From NCBI RefSeq assembly GCF_026151205.1, contig NC_087072.1:722875-786874 (forward strand): a stretch of DNA of 64,000 bases, given 5' to 3'. The notes beneath the pieces were generated by a model. It was not told where the DNA came from and did not search any database. It saw nothing but the letters and a program-made list of their open reading frames with translations. Positions 37,176 to 49,357 of the stretch are shown here, piece by piece. A program made the translations under genes and the position numbers. How positions within the stretch are numbered: the stretch's first letter is position 1; every line of letters begins with the position of its first letter. Source of the stretch: Bolinopsis microptera. Its lineage: Eukaryota; Ctenophora; Tentaculata; Lobata; Bolinopsidae.

Positions 37176-38308
37176 ATCTTACAGAGCCGGAGACCTAAAG
37201 AGCAGTCAATGAACGCGAAATTTAACGTATGAGCAGCACTTCCACACCTCTAAATCACAAGCTAAATCTCTGGTAAAGCTTTTAAATGTAGTTACAAGAG
37301 CGGGGGGGGGGCACACTCCTCTGGTAAATCACAAGCTTTTAAATGTAGTTACAAGAGCGGGAAGGGGGGGGGGGCACAAGAGCGATATAGTCAGATTTTA
37401 ATGGTCTTTTAGCAAACACTGTTCTGAACTAGAGTTGTTGAATGCTGTGCCACAACTTGATTAAAAACCCTACGATTTTCGGAGATAAAAATGAACTCTT
37501 GGAAAGAACTGTGACCGTGAATGCAAGTTTAACTGCAAGTTAAACAGTTAACAATAATATTTACTGAGCTTCGCAATCAACAGAGTCTGGCTAAATGAAC
37601 AATTGTCAAGTTAATACCATTAACCGCATGACCGCTAGTGCCCATTATATATCGTCAAATTGAAACACTAAAAGAGATTCGATATTGGAAGCCACTATTA
37701 ATTAAGTTTACGACTCATTCGGCGGCGAATGTCTCATCAACATTTTCAAGTGATGAGTTTCGAACTAATTTCGAGGGGCCCTTAATTAGCTGATATTTTG
37801 TTATGAACCAACAAAACTGTAACCGTAAATGCAAGTTTAACAGCAAGTTTAACAGTTGGTATATACCGTGCTTCGCATTGAACCTCCCCGTGGCTTAGTG
37901 AACAATTGTCAAGTTAATTATCAAGTTTAATCTCAGATAGCAGAAACTTAGCCTCCTCGCACGGGTCAGGATAGTGTGTTGATAAGTGTTGCTATAGAGT
38001 GTGTTGCTATGTGTTGCTATGTGTTGCTAAGGGCAACTGTAGAAACTAACCCGGTTGTCCTTATAGAATGCCAAAAGATTCCTCAAAATTTGGACTGCTT
38101 AATTACAAGATTGTCTCATTACTTTGAGCGACCTACGTCAAGGGAAATTATTAGTGGTGCAAAATGATCCCTCACGCTGCCTACCCTTCCTCCCCCTCCC
38201 TCCCGCTGCCTACCCTTCCTCCCCTCCCTCCCCCTTCCCACCCTTCCTCCCTCTACCTATTTTTACCGTCCTTACAACTTTACAATAAACTGATGCATAT
38301 ATTTTCAG
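37176..38308. other. intronic DNA before MED12 exon E
   Basis: Tandem pair with poly-G (37,256-37,380); a diverged direct duplication sharing AAATGCAAGTTTAAC and GAACAATTGTCAAGTTAAT (about 37,508-37,618 and 37,815-37,920); a CT-rich stretch (38,170-38,262) upstream of the acceptor. No coding seen. Confidence 0.65.
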
Positions 38309-38498
38309 GGAACTGCCGGACGGGACGGACTGGTGGAGAATGTTGTCTCTGTTCGTGATCCAGCTGCTCAGATACCAGTGTTTCAGTCTCTGGTGGCTGA
38401 TCTACTACGTCATCCTGCCTTACCTCTACAAGTACTCCGAGTACAAGTGGCCCACCAACTGTCACGTGGCTTACCTCATGATAGCGCTCTTTACTCAG
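38309..38498 (+). CDS. MED12: MED12 exon E
   Basis: Acceptor ATATTTTCAG ends at 38308. One base completes the split glycine codon of exon D, then 63 codons end in phase 0 at TTTACTCAG|GTACTT. The frame reading DWWRMLSLFVIQLLRYQCF is correct: it aligns with human [21 protein letters not shown] and ends VAYLMIALFTQ against human ILLHLFKTP. The +1 frame is also open but has no such match. The donor belongs to the first of about 26 tandem copies of a 32-bp junction unit; reading past it gives GTA CTT ACC TCA TGA. Confidence 0.88.
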
Positions 38499-39302
38499 GT
38501 ACTTACCTCATGATAGCGCTCTTTACTCAGGTACTTACCTCATGATAGCGCTCTTTACTCAGGTACTTACCTCATGATAGCGCTCTTTACTCAGGTACTT
38601 ACCTCATGATAGCGCTCTTTACTCAGGTACTTACCTCATGATAGCGCTCTTTACTCAGGTACTTACCTCATGATAGCGCTCTTTACTCAGGTACTTACCT
38701 CATGATAGCGCTCTTTACTCAGGTACTTACCTCATGATAGCGCTCTTTACTCAGGTACTCACCTCATGATAGCGCTCTTTACTCAGGTACTTACTTCATG
38801 ATAGCGCTCTTTACTCAGGTACTTACCTCATGATAGCGCTCTTTACTCAGGTACTTAACTCATGATAGCGCTCTTTACTCAGGTACTTACCTCATGATAG
38901 CGCTCTTTACTCAGGTACTTACCTCATGATAGCGCTCTTTACTCAGGTACTTACCTCATGATAGCGCTCTTTACTCAGGTACTTACCTCATGATAGCGCT
39001 CTTTACTCAGGTACTTACCTCATGATAGCGCTCTTTACTCAGGTACTTACCTCATGATAGCGCTCTTTACTCAGGTACTTACCTCATGATAGCGCTCTTT
39101 ACTCAGGTACTTACCTCATGATAGCGCTCTTTACTCAGGTACTTACCTCATGATAGCGCTCTTTACTCAGGTACTTACCTCATGATAGCGCTCTTTACTC
39201 AGGTACTTACCTCATGATAGCGCTCTTTACTCAGGTACTTACCTCATGATAGCGCTCTTTACTCAGGTACTTACCTCATGATAGCGCTCTTTACTCAGGT
39301 AA
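38467..39302 (+). repeat. 32-bp array carrying the exon E end and splice donor (about 26 copies)
   Basis: Each unit holds the last 28 or so exon bases (TTACCTCATGATAGC..TTTACTCAG) and GTAC of the donor. Units are almost identical. Three variants (about 38,759, 38,789 and 38,851) would change the peptide, one to a stop. Confidence 0.97.
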
Positions 39303-41034
39303 TTATTATTATTTTTTCCTTCACTCAGGTAATTTGATTTGAAACTTTCATCAAATAATGCACAATTATACAACAAGGGAACCTGATTGAAATCAATGGC
39401 GACGAATAATGTTTAGGCTGGGAAAATGCTCGGACTAATGATATCACTGACATTAATTTAATCGTTTCGCACAAGTTAACGGATTTACGGACTTATCTGG
39501 AAGCTGATATTCAACAACAACAACACTTTTTCTATTGATATTCAAGACCAAATAGCAAAGAAAAATAGTAAAAAGTCCACAAATAAAATTTGGATGCTGC
39601 ATAATCAGGAGAGAGGTGACAACAATAAGAGATATGTCAGAACCTTGCAAACTAATTATATCAATTATATACTAATTATATATATCAATTATATACTAAT
39701 TATATCAAACACAATACCACACATCGGACAATTTTCACTTTGGATAGTGAAACAACAGTCTAGCCTAATCTCTTTGCTCCCCATATTATTATTATTTTTT
39801 AAATCTACCTTCCTATACTTTCAACATCATATCACACTTCCCCCACACACCTTCTCGCACATTAATGACCATATCAGACCTGTATCTGATGTATCTGGAA
39901 TTTTGACTCCATATCCACAGTTATTAACAAATAACAATGGATTTGTTTAAAATGTTGTATAAGCTAAATAGTGTAACCCGTGCCTACGGCCGGGTTTTCA
40001 CTATCGCAGTTGAAATGCAAAAGTATAAACCCGCCAATTATATTCGAAAATACGCATTACATTTTCGTAGTTAAAACGGCGCGAAAGTATGAACTCGCTC
40101 ATTCCAAACATACCACAATTTAATTCTGAATGCCCCTCACATATCAAATAGTAATACTTGATAGGCAATCTTGATTCTTGAGATCCCCTGCCAAATTATC
40201 CCAATTATATAGAAAATATGTTATGAGGGGAGAGAGAGCGAGAGTGGGAGAGTACACATGACACACACACACATACACACTTTAGTATCACATTTGGGAC
40301 ACAAAATGATCAATTAAACCACTTACCACCGACCGATTTAAAAAACCTTTATTATTTGGCTTTGTCAGAGTTTTCTCGGTATATACCGAAAAAACCAGCC
40401 CCGTAACTCTTACCGTTTTCTTGATTAAGCCGCTCGGAAATTACACGCGCACACACACAGCCAGACACACACTCTGAGATTATTGTTTAAGATACTTTTT
40501 GCAAAAATACCATTTTTGTCATAAAAAGCCTCTGATGTAAAACAACCTTATCGTGTCTGCCCAAACAGGCATCACAAGGCAACTGGGTCAATAAAGAATA
40601 ATAATGATATGATATTATATTATATTATAATATATAATAATAATGATAATTTAGTTGTTCTACTCTGTGGCATCTAGATTACGAGTTACTGCTGACTTCA
40701 TGCAATATTCTACTGACTAAATACTGATTACACAGAAAATTAAGGTTTAGTTTTCCGTTTAAATGATAGTAAATTGTCCCGATCTTAATTTTGATTTGAA
40801 ACTTTCATCAAATAATACAGAAATATGCAACATGGAAACTTAATTATACAACGAGGGAACCTGATTGAAAAACGACAAAGAATGTTTAGGCTGGGAAAAT
40901 GCTTGGAGTTGGACTGGTTAGAGCAGGCACAAGTAAAGCAGCATTTTACTGTAATATATAGTTAATTGATAGTTGATCTACTAGGTACTGTGAAGTAAGT
41001 GTGCCGAAGCATATAGGAGTTCTTAGAAAATTGA
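39303..41034. other. intronic DNA between exon E array and LINE fragment
   Basis: A direct duplication of about 100 bp (39,335-39,435 and 40,795-40,912, sharing GAATGTTTAGGCTGGGAAAA-type sequence), CA and GA microsatellites (40,222-40,282), AT microsatellites. No coding seen. Confidence 0.6.
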
Positions 41035-41450
41035 CAAATGAAACATAGGTTTGTTATGCTGGAGGACTATCAACCCCCTCCGGCCTCCAGTCACTATGCT
41101 ATCGTGAGTTCTAAGCGTCTTCAAGGACAGATCAGTATCACCATTTCTAATGCTTACCGTCTTCAAAACCATGGTGGGGCTAGAATTGAGCTAGAATTGC
41201 TCTGTAGCTAGTGGCTACACAGTACACACTATGATAACTCATTTGGAGTGAAAGCTAGAATTGTTCTGTGGTTAGTGGCTACACACCATGATAGCTCATC
41301 TGGAGTGAGCTAGAATTGCTCTGTAGCTAGTGGCTACACACTATGATAACTCATTTGGAGTGAAAGCGGCACAGTTGTGGAATCTTCTCCCCAAAGAAAT
41401 AAATCCCATATCTACTTTGGGCTCGTAAAGATCGCCACTGTTACTATGGT
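41035..41450 (+). mobile_element. non-LTR retrotransposon 3' fragment with internal triplication
   Basis: At 41,341-41,430 the + strand reads YDNSFGVKAAQLWNLLPKEI then NPISTLGS and a stop, matching the (Y)G.RSF...A..LWN.LP.EIR pattern of LINE ORF2 C-termini. The segment just before it (about 41,170-41,360) contains a roughly 70-80-bp stretch, with TAGAATTG..CTGTAGCTAGTGGCTACAC and a partial copy of the coding motif, in about three copies. Confidence 0.8.
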
Positions 41451-41937
41451 AACAATATCACTGGCTAAAAACAATTTCACGCTGCTACAGATAACATTTG
41501 GAATGGTACTTACAAAAAGACTACAGCGCGAGCGGAGTGATAGAATGACGTGCTTTATAATGCTGTTTTCTGGATCCCAGCCAAATATACTCTAAGTACT
41601 TTGAATAAGTTATTATCAAGAAGAACGCCCGTCACAATTAGTACTGAGAAAATACCTGTTATTTACGAATAAGTAAATATCACATACTCGTTATTTTATA
41701 TAATACACTTATTAAAGTTCTGCGACCCTATTTAATAGTAAATAGTAATTATAACCATTAATTTACCATCATGCTCCAAAACCGGCTCAGATTTCGCCAA
41801 AAAATCAGGAAAAAAGTGTCCATCAAATTTATGTTTAAGTCTAAACAAATCTTTACAATCCGACTATCACCAATTCCAAATTCACTAGATACCATATTAG
41901 TGTTGTCATGGTTACCACTAGATAACTACATTTTCAG

Positions 41938-42103
41938 ATCGAGTACCCGGAGACGGAGCACGTGGACGACTCAATCATCTCCCACTCCGCATTCCGGCAC
42001 CTTGATGCGGACAGGAGGGCTCTGAAGCCGCTCCGGTTCGCTACCATGCTGAAACTACTGATCAGAAACAGCACTGTGGACCAGGAAATACCGCCCTCAC
42101 ACA
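41938..42103 (+). CDS. MED12: MED12 exon F
   Basis: Acceptor CATTTTCAG ends at 41937; 55 codons plus one base; donor A|GTTAGT. It reads IEYPETEHVDD, then FRHLDADRRALKPLRF and MLKLLIRNSTVDQE. It lies where human MED12 has [20 protein letters not shown] followed by LKAVFVLGD. The trailing base matches the two-base start of the next exon. Confidence 0.82.
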
Positions 42104-42189
42104 GTTAGTCATACGCTTCCTCAAACTCTTCAAATAGCAGTCAATGACAGAGACGCTCCCCCACCCCCCCCCCCCCCCCCCCCCCCCCC

Positions 42190-42395
42190 AAAGTAACGCT
42201 TGTTTCCCCTCAGAGCACCTGAAATAACCCTTGTTTCCCCTCAGAACCCCCAATGTAACGCTTGTTTCCCCTCAGAACCCCCCAAAGTAACGCTTGTTTC
42301 CCCTCAGAGCACCTGAAATAACCCTTGTTTCCCCTCGGAACCCCCAATGTAACGCTTGTTTCCCCTCAGAACGCCTCAAATAACGCTTGTTTCAG
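42190..42395 (+). repeat. 31-bp acceptor-like array before MED12 exon G
   Basis: About six imperfect units of GCTTGTTTCCCCTCAG followed by AGCACCTGAAATAA or AACCCCC..., resembling the real acceptor and exon start (CTTGTTTCAG|AGCACCTGAAG). It lies just downstream of a 30-base C run (about 42,160-42,189). Confidence 0.9.
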
Positions 42396-42616
42396 AGCAC
42401 CTGAAGCCGATGGCAGTGTTAAAGAGGATCTGTTCCCAGACCTGGGTGCCGGAACTGTGTCTGTCCACCCCGGAGAAGTTAGTGTCTATCAACTACCTGG
42501 CAGATAAGGAGATTACACCCCACAACGCCCAGCTCCTGCTCCATCTCATTTGTAATCCTCAATCTACTGACATGCCTTCTACTGACCCTACCGAACTTGT
42601 CGGAAACATCATCAAG
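42396..42616 (+). CDS. MED12: MED12 exon G
   Basis: Acceptor GCTTGTTTCAG ends at 42395; two bases, then 73 codons in phase 0; donor ATCAAG|GTTTAT. It contains [30 protein letters not shown] and ends LVGNIIK, matching human VLRSICQQEWVGERCL, AQRLMQLICYPH and the IKRILQN region. Both ends of this exon are duplicated into flanking arrays: acceptor-like copies at 42,190-42,395, and about 15 copies of its last 72 or so bases plus donor at 42,703-44,998. Confidence 0.92.
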
Positions 42617-44998
42617 GTTTATACTTTAAACTTAGTAACCTAGTAACATAGTAACTCAGTAACCTAGTAACCTAGTAACCTAGTTACTATGAAGAAGTAG
42701 TAACATCTCATCTGTAATCCCCAATCTACTGACATGCCTTCTACTGACCCTACCGAACTTATCGGAAACATCATCAAGGTTTATACTTTAAACTTAGTAA
42801 CCTAGTAACCTAGTAACTCAGTAACCTAGTAACCTAGTAACCTAGTAACTATGAAGAAGTAGTAACATCTCATTTGTAATCCCCAATCTACTGACATGCC
42901 TTCTACTGACCCTACCGAACTTATCGGCAACATCATCAAGGTTTATACTTTAAACTTAGTAACCTAGTAACCTAGTAACTCAGTAACCTAGTAACCTAGT
43001 AACCTAGTAACTATGAAGAAGTAGTAACATCTCATTTGTAATCCCCAATCTACTGACATGCCTTCTACTGACCCTACCGAACTTATCGGAAACATCATCA
43101 AGGTTTATACTTTAAACTTAGTAACCTAGTAACTCAGTAACCTAGTAACCTAGTAACCTAGTTACTATGAAGAAGTAGTAACATCTCATTTGTAATCCTC
43201 AATCTACTGACATGCCTTCAACTGACCCTACCGAGCTTATCGGAAACATCATCAAGGTTTATACTTTAAACTTAGTAACCTAGTAACCTAGTAACTCAGT
43301 AACCTAGTAACCTAGTAACCTGGTAACTATGAAGAAGTAGTAACATCTCATCTGTAATCCCCAATCTACTGACATGCCTTCTACTGACCCTACCGAGCTT
43401 ATCGGAAACATCATCAAGGTTTGTACTTTAAACTTAGTAACCTAGTAACTCAGTAACCTAGTAACCTAGTAACCTAGTTACTATGAAGAAGTAGTAACAT
43501 CTCATTTGTAATCCCCAATCTACTGACATGCCTTCTACTGACCCTACCGAACTTATCGGCAACATCATCAAGGTTTATACTTTAAACTTAGTAACCTAGT
43601 AACTCAGTAACCTAGTAACCTAGTAACCTAGTAACCTAGTTACTATGAAGAAGTAGTAACATCTCATTTGTAATCCCCAATCTACTGACATGCCTTCTAC
43701 TGACCCTACCGAGCTTATCGGAAACATCATCAAGGTTTATACTTTAAACTTAGTAACCTAGTAACTCAGTAACCTAGTAACCTAGTAACCTAGTAACCTA
43801 GTTACTATGAAGAAGTAGTAACATCTCATCTGTAATCCCCAATCTACTGACATGCCTTCTACTGACCCTACCGAGCTTATCGGCAACATCATCAAGGTTT
43901 ATACTTTAAACTTAGTAACCTAGTAACCTAGTAACTCAGTAACCTAGTAACCTAGTAACCTAGTTACTATGAAGAAGTAGTAACATCTCATTTGTAATCC
44001 CCAATCTACTGACATGCCTTCTACTGACCCTACCGAACTTATCGGAAACATCATCAAGGTTTATACTTTAAACTTAGTAACCTAGTAACCTAGTAACCTA
44101 GTAACCTAGTAACCTAGTAACCTAGTAACTATGAAGAAGTAGTAACATCTCATTTGTAATCCCCAATCTACTGACATGCCTTCTACTGACCCTACCGAGC
44201 TTATCGGAAACATCATCAAGGTTTATACTTTAAACTTAGTAACCTAGTAACCTAGTAACTCAGTAACCTAGTAACCTAGTAACCTAGTTACTATGAAGAA
44301 GTAGTAACATCTCATTTGTAATCCCCAATCTACTGACATGCCTTCTACTGACCCTACCGAGCTTATCGGAAACATCATCAAGGTTTATACTTTAAACTTA
44401 GTAACCTAGTAACCTAGTAACTCAGTAACCTAGTAACCTAGTAACTATGAAGAAGTAGTAACATCTCATTTGTAATCCCCAATCTACTGACATGCCTTCT
44501 ACTGACCCTACCGAGCTTATCGGAAACATCATCAAGGTTTATACTTTAAACTTAGTAACCTAGTAACCTAGTAACTCAGTAACCTAGTAACCTAGTAACC
44601 TAGTTACTATGAAGAAGTAGTAACATCTCATCTGTAATCCTCAATCTACTGACATGCCTTCTACTGACCCTACCGAGCTTATCGGAAACATCATCAAGGT
44701 TTATACTTTAAACTTAGTAACCTAGTAACCTAGTAACTCAGTAACCTAGTAACTCAGTAACCTAGTAACCTAGTTACTATGAAGAAGTAGTAACATCTCA
44801 TTTGTAATCCCCAATCTACTGACATGCCTTCTACTGACCCTACCGAGCTTATCGGAAACATCATCAAGGTTTATACTTTAAACTTAGTAACCTAGTAACC
44901 TAGTAACTCAGTAACCTAGTAACCTGGTAACCTAGTTACTATGAAGAAGTAGTAACATCTCATTTGTAATCCCCAATCATCATCAAGGTTTATACTTT
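42541..44998 (+). repeat. about 160-bp array carrying the exon G end and donor (16 copies including the exon)
   Basis: Each unit has the last 72 or so exon G bases (CTCATTTGTAATCC ... AACATCATCAAG), the donor GTTTATAC, a variable run of CCTAGTAA 8-mers, and ACTATGAAGAAGTAG. Unit length varies with the number of 8-mers. The last copy is truncated. Six exon-part sites vary; five are synonymous and one is Val/Ile. Confidence 0.97.
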
Positions 44999-45394
44999 AT
45001 AATATCTTGTTTTAGGTTTGTCATATTGTGACCTCTACATCAAGATTCAAGAAGGTTACTGGGTCTATATATATATAAAGAAGACAACCAAAATGTTTGC
45101 AACGGCCTTATTAATATACAACTTATGAAGCGTTAGCAACACACGAAATTGCCAATAATTCGATATGTTTCTCGATAACTCATAATATTTCAATTTGTCA
45201 ATTATCGCGGTGGTTACGAGCTCGAAAAATGTCGACTAGCATACTAATAGTAGTGAATTACAAGGATATTTGAGTCTACATCATCTTTAATAAATGTATA
45301 ATATACTTATATAATATAGGTGCGGCCAACTAAGCTAAGTAAAGTAGTAATATCCCGTAACAAGCATAAGCTTGGTAATATCCTGTTAAAATCA
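44999..45394. other. unique intronic gap between two junction arrays
   Basis: AT-rich, with no repeat units of either neighbour and no exon. Confidence 0.6.
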
Positions 45395-48256
45395 CCTGTT
45401 GTACCCCCCACCCAACCTGTTGTACCCCTCAGAATATGGACATGTGTAACCTGTTGTACCCCTCAGAATATGGACATGTGTAACCTGTTGTACCCCTCAG
45501 AATATGGACATGTGTAACCTGTTGTACCCCTCAGAATATGGACAATGTGTAACCTGTTGTACCCCTCAGAATATGGACATGTGTAACCTGTTGTACCCCT
45601 CAGAATATGGACAATGTGTAACCTGTTGTACCCCTCAGAATATGGACATGTGTAACCTGTTGTACCCCTCAGAATATGGACATGTGTAACCTGTTGTACC
45701 CCTCAGAATATGGACATGTGTAACCTGTTGTACCCCTCAGAATATGGACAATGTGTAACCTGTTGTACCCCTCAGAATATGGACATGTGTAACCTGTTGT
45801 ACCCCTCAGAATATGGACATGTGTAACCTGTTGTACCCCTCAGAATATGGACATGTGTAACCTGTTGTACCCCTCAGAATATGGACATGTGTAACCTGTT
45901 GTACCCCTCAGAATATGGACATGTGTAACCTGTTGTACCCCTCAGAATATGGACATGTGTAACCTGTTGTACCCCTCAGAATATGGACATGTGTAACCTG
46001 TTGTACCCCTCAGAATATGGACATGTGTAACCTGTTGTACCCCTCAGAATATGGACATGTGTAACCTGTTGTACCCCTCAGAATATGGACATGTGTAACT
46101 TGTTGTACCCCTCAGAATATGGACATGTGTAACCTGTTGTACCCCTCAGAATATGGACATGTGTAACCTGTTGTACCCCTCAGAATATGGACAATGTGTA
46201 ACCTGTTGTACCCCTCAGAATATGGACAATGTGTAACCTGTTGTACCCCTCAGAATATGGACATGTGTAACCTGTTGTACCCCTCAGAATATGGACATGT
46301 GTAACCTGTTGTACCCCTCAGAATATGGACATGTGTAACCTGTTGTACCCCTCAGAATATGGACATGTGTAACCTGTTGTACCCCTCAGAATATGGACAT
46401 GTGTAACCTGTTGTACCCCTCAGAATATGGACATGTGTAACCTGTTGTACCCCTCAGAATATGGACATGTGTAACCTGTTGTACCCCTCAGAATATGGAC
46501 ATGTGTAACCTGTTGTACCCCTCAGAATATGGACATGTGTAACCTGTTGTACCCCTCAGAATATGGACATGTGTAACCTGTTGTACCCCTCAGAATATGG
46601 ACATGTGTAACCTGTTGTACCCCTCAGAATATGGACAATGTGTAACCTGTTGTACCCCTCAGAATATGGACATGTGTAACCTGTTGTACCCCTCAGAATA
46701 TGGACATGTGTAACCTGTTGCACCCCTCAGAATATGGACATGTGTAACCTGTTGTACCCCTCAGAATATGGACATGTGTAACCTGTTGTACCCCTCAGAA
46801 TATGGACATGTGTAACCTGTTGTACCCCTCAGAATATGGACATGTGTAACCTGTTGTACCCCTCAGAATATGGACATGTGTAACCTGTTGTACCCCTCAG
46901 AATATGGACATGTGTAACCTGTTGTACCCCTCAGAATATGGACATGTGTAACCTGTTGCACCCCTCAGAATATGGACATGTGTAACCTGTTGTACCCCTC
47001 AGAATATGGACATGTGTAACCTGTTGTACCCCTCAGAATATGGACAATGTGTAACCTGTTGTACCCCTCAGAATATGGACAATGTGTAACCTGTTGTACC
47101 CCTCAGAATATGGACATGTGTAACCTGTTGTACCCCTCAGAATATGGACATGTGTAACTTGTTGTACCCCTCAGAATATGGACATGTGTAACCTGTTGTA
47201 CCCCTCAGAATATGGACATGTGTAACCTGTTGTACCCCTCAGAATATGGACATGTGTAACCTGTTGTACCCCTCAGAATATGGACATGTGTAACCTGTTG
47301 TACCCCTCAGAATATGGACATGTGTAACCTGTTGTACCCCTCAGAATATGGACATGTGTAACCTGTTGTACCCCTCAGAATATGGAGTATGGACATGTGT
47401 AACCTGTTGTACCCCTCAGAATATGGACATGTGTAACCTGTTGTACCCCTCAGAATATGGACATGTGTAACCTGTTGTACCCCTCAGAATATGGACATGT
47501 GTAACCTGTTGTACCCCTCAGAATATGGACATGTGTAACCTGTTGTACCCCTCAGAATATGGACATGTGTAACCTGTTGTACCCCTCAGAATATGGACAT
47601 GTGTAACCTGTTGTATCCCTCAGAATATGGACATGTGTAACCTGTTGTACCTTTCAGAATATGGACAATGTGTAACCTGTTGTACCCCTCAGAATATGGA
47701 CAATGTGTAACCTGTTGTACCCCTCAGAATATGGACATGTGTAACCTGTTGTACCCCTCAGAATATGGACATGTGTAACCTGTTGTACCCCTCAGAATAT
47801 GGACCATGTGTAACCTGTTGTACCCCTCAGAATATGGATATGTGTAACCTGTTGTACCCCTCAGAATATGGACATGTGTAACCTGTTGTACCCCTCAGAA
47901 TATGGACATGTTTAACCTGTTGTACCCCTCAGAATATGGACATGTGTAACCTGTTGTACCCCTCAGAATATGGACAATGTGTAACCTGTTGTACCCCTCA
48001 GAATATGGACAATGTGTAACCTGTTGTACCCCTCAGAATATGGACATGTGTAACCTGTTGTACCCCTCAGAATATGGACAATGTGTAACCTGTTGTACCC
48101 CTCAGAATATGGACATGTGTAACCTGTTGTACCCCTCAGAATATGGACAATGTGTAACCTGTTGTACCCCTCAGAATATGGACATGTGTAACCTGTTGTA
48201 CCCCTCAGAATATGGACATGTGTAACCTGTTGTACCCCTCAGAATATGGACATGTG
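45395..48256 (+). repeat. 34/35-bp array carrying the acceptor and start of exon H (about 83 copies)
   Basis: Each unit holds GTTGTACCCCTCAG plus the first 14 exon bases AATATGGACATGTG and TAACCT. Units with an extra A (GGACAATGTG) are 35 bp. The last unit is the real acceptor and exon. Open reading frames seen across it are artefacts of the period. Confidence 0.97.
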
Positions 48257-48398
48257 GACCATGAGGTCGGCTCACCTGAAAGTAAGGCTGATAAGAGTAA
48301 GGAGTAAGGAGAATAACGAGGGGGAGGAGGAGGAGGCGGCCACCCTCAAACTCATCACTGACGCTGTCGTCTGTACTCTGGGACATCTCCTCACCGAG
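48243..48398 (+). CDS. MED12: MED12 exon H
   Basis: Acceptor TACCCCTCAG ends at 48242; 52 codons, phase 0 at both ends; donor GAG|GTAGGG. It begins NMDMWTMRSAHLKVRLIRVR, matching human LDQWTMRQSSLELQLMIKQ, then an acidic stretch NEGEEEEAA and LITDAVVCTLGHLLTE. Its first 14 bases and acceptor form the 34-bp unit repeated about 83 times upstream; this is the last and only fully coding copy. Confidence 0.92.
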
Positions 48399-48844
48399 GT
48401 AGGGTTTAAGGGAACAATAATAATTTTAATCTAGTTGCCTGGTAACCTAGTAACCTAGTAACCCAGCAACTCTATTAACCTAGTAACCCAATAACTAATA
48501 ATAGTAATCAGTAGTCAATGACTAGGGTTATTGCGATGAAAAGTTACATGGAATGATGGCGTCTGGGCTTGGGACCAGCTCACACTCATAGTACACTACA
48601 TTAATACATTAATGCCCTCTGAATACCATCAGCTAAAGAAATGAATATGTTAATAGTAGTAGTAGTAGTAGTAGTACAGCAGAGTGTCAGAATTATTGGC
48701 GTGTTTGAAATTTTATGTGTATTTTATGATGAAATCAATATTTTTCGACGGGTCATAACTTTACTTCTGAATATCGAAATTACTGGTCTGTAGACAAAAA
48801 TGTAGTAGTAAGTGTCACGTGACCTCTAACCTGGTTCCCCACAG
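48399..48844. other. MED12 intron H-I
   Basis: CCTAGTAAC-type 8-mers at 48,440-48,490 and a GTA microsatellite at 48,652-48,677; otherwise unique. Confidence 0.7.
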
Positions 48845-48944
48845 ATAGCACGCGGAGGGTGTAAGAACGCAACTCTCTGGCTGCTCCCCACATTCATCAA
48901 CAAGCTTCACGACCAGGTCAAGGAGCACCTCATCAAGTGGCTAG
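48845..48944 (+). CDS. MED12: MED12 exon I (last one recognised)
   Basis: Acceptor TTCCCCACAG ends at 48844; 33 codons plus one base; donor G|GTAAGT. It contains NATLWLLPTFINKLHDQV and HLIKWL, aligning with human [20 protein letters not shown]. Human MED12 runs on for several hundred residues; I could not find the next exon in either strand's flanks to the window end. Confidence 0.87.
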
Positions 48945-48974
48945 GTAAGTTCGTTAAAACGGGGCGTGGTCCGG

Positions 48975-49357
48975 ACTTTAATCCGGGACTCTAATCCGGG
49001 ACTCTGGTCCGGGACTCTGGTCCGGGACTCTGATCCGGGACTCTGGTCCGGGACTCTAGTCCGGGACTCTAGTCCGGGACTCTAGTCCGAGACTCTAGTC
49101 CGGGAATCAAGTCCGGGACTTTAATCCGAGACTCTTGTTCGGGACTCAAGTCCGGGACTTTAGTCCGGGACTCTAGTCCGGGAATCTAGTCCGGGAATCT
49201 AGTCCGGGACTCTAGTCCGGGAATCTAGTCCGGGACTCTAGTCCGGGACTCTAGTCCGGGACTCTAGTCCGGGACTCTAGTTCGGGACTCTAGTCCGGGA
49301 CTCTAGTCCGGGACTTTAATCCGGGACTCTAGTCCGGGACTCTAGTTCGGGACTCTA
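48975..49357. repeat. 13-bp minisatellite, about 29 copies, starting about 30 bases after the exon I donor
   Basis: Unit TCCGGGACTCTAG with variants TTAA, CTGG, TTCG. It starts close to the donor but carries no recognisable exon I bases. Confidence 0.95.

Larger units (their letters stand above)
687..48944 (+). other. MED12: MED12 gene, internal portion (nine exons, both ends missing)
   Basis: MED12 is the large subunit of the Mediator kinase module (with CDK8, cyclin C and MED13), a nuclear transcription coregulator; it activates CDK8 and links the module to core Mediator. Nine exons join with matching phases (161, 113, 141, 179, 190, 166, 221, 156 and 100 nt). Seven blocks line up in order with human MED12 as I recall it, for example LCITAVLKKYQTCLL / LCIVAVLRHYHACLI, AEKCILVYRQEL / [28 protein letters not shown] / VLRSICQQEWVGERCL and MDMWTMRSAHLKVRL / LDQWTMRQSSLELQL. 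The N-terminal LCEWAV region and everything after the LWLLPTFINKL block are outside the recognised exons. Introns reach 29 kb and are mostly tandem repeats. The identification rests on remembered family sequence, but order and phase agreement make it strong. Confidence 0.9.

Noticed and set aside
38333-38545. Frame reading MENVVSVRDPAAQIPVFQSL over MED12 exon E
   Set aside because: The other frame matches MED12 and joins both neighbours in phase; this one is a shadow.
45504-48225. Open frames with CNLLYPSEYG repeats
   Set aside because: Artefact of the 34/35-bp acceptor array; only the last unit is a real exon, in another frame.
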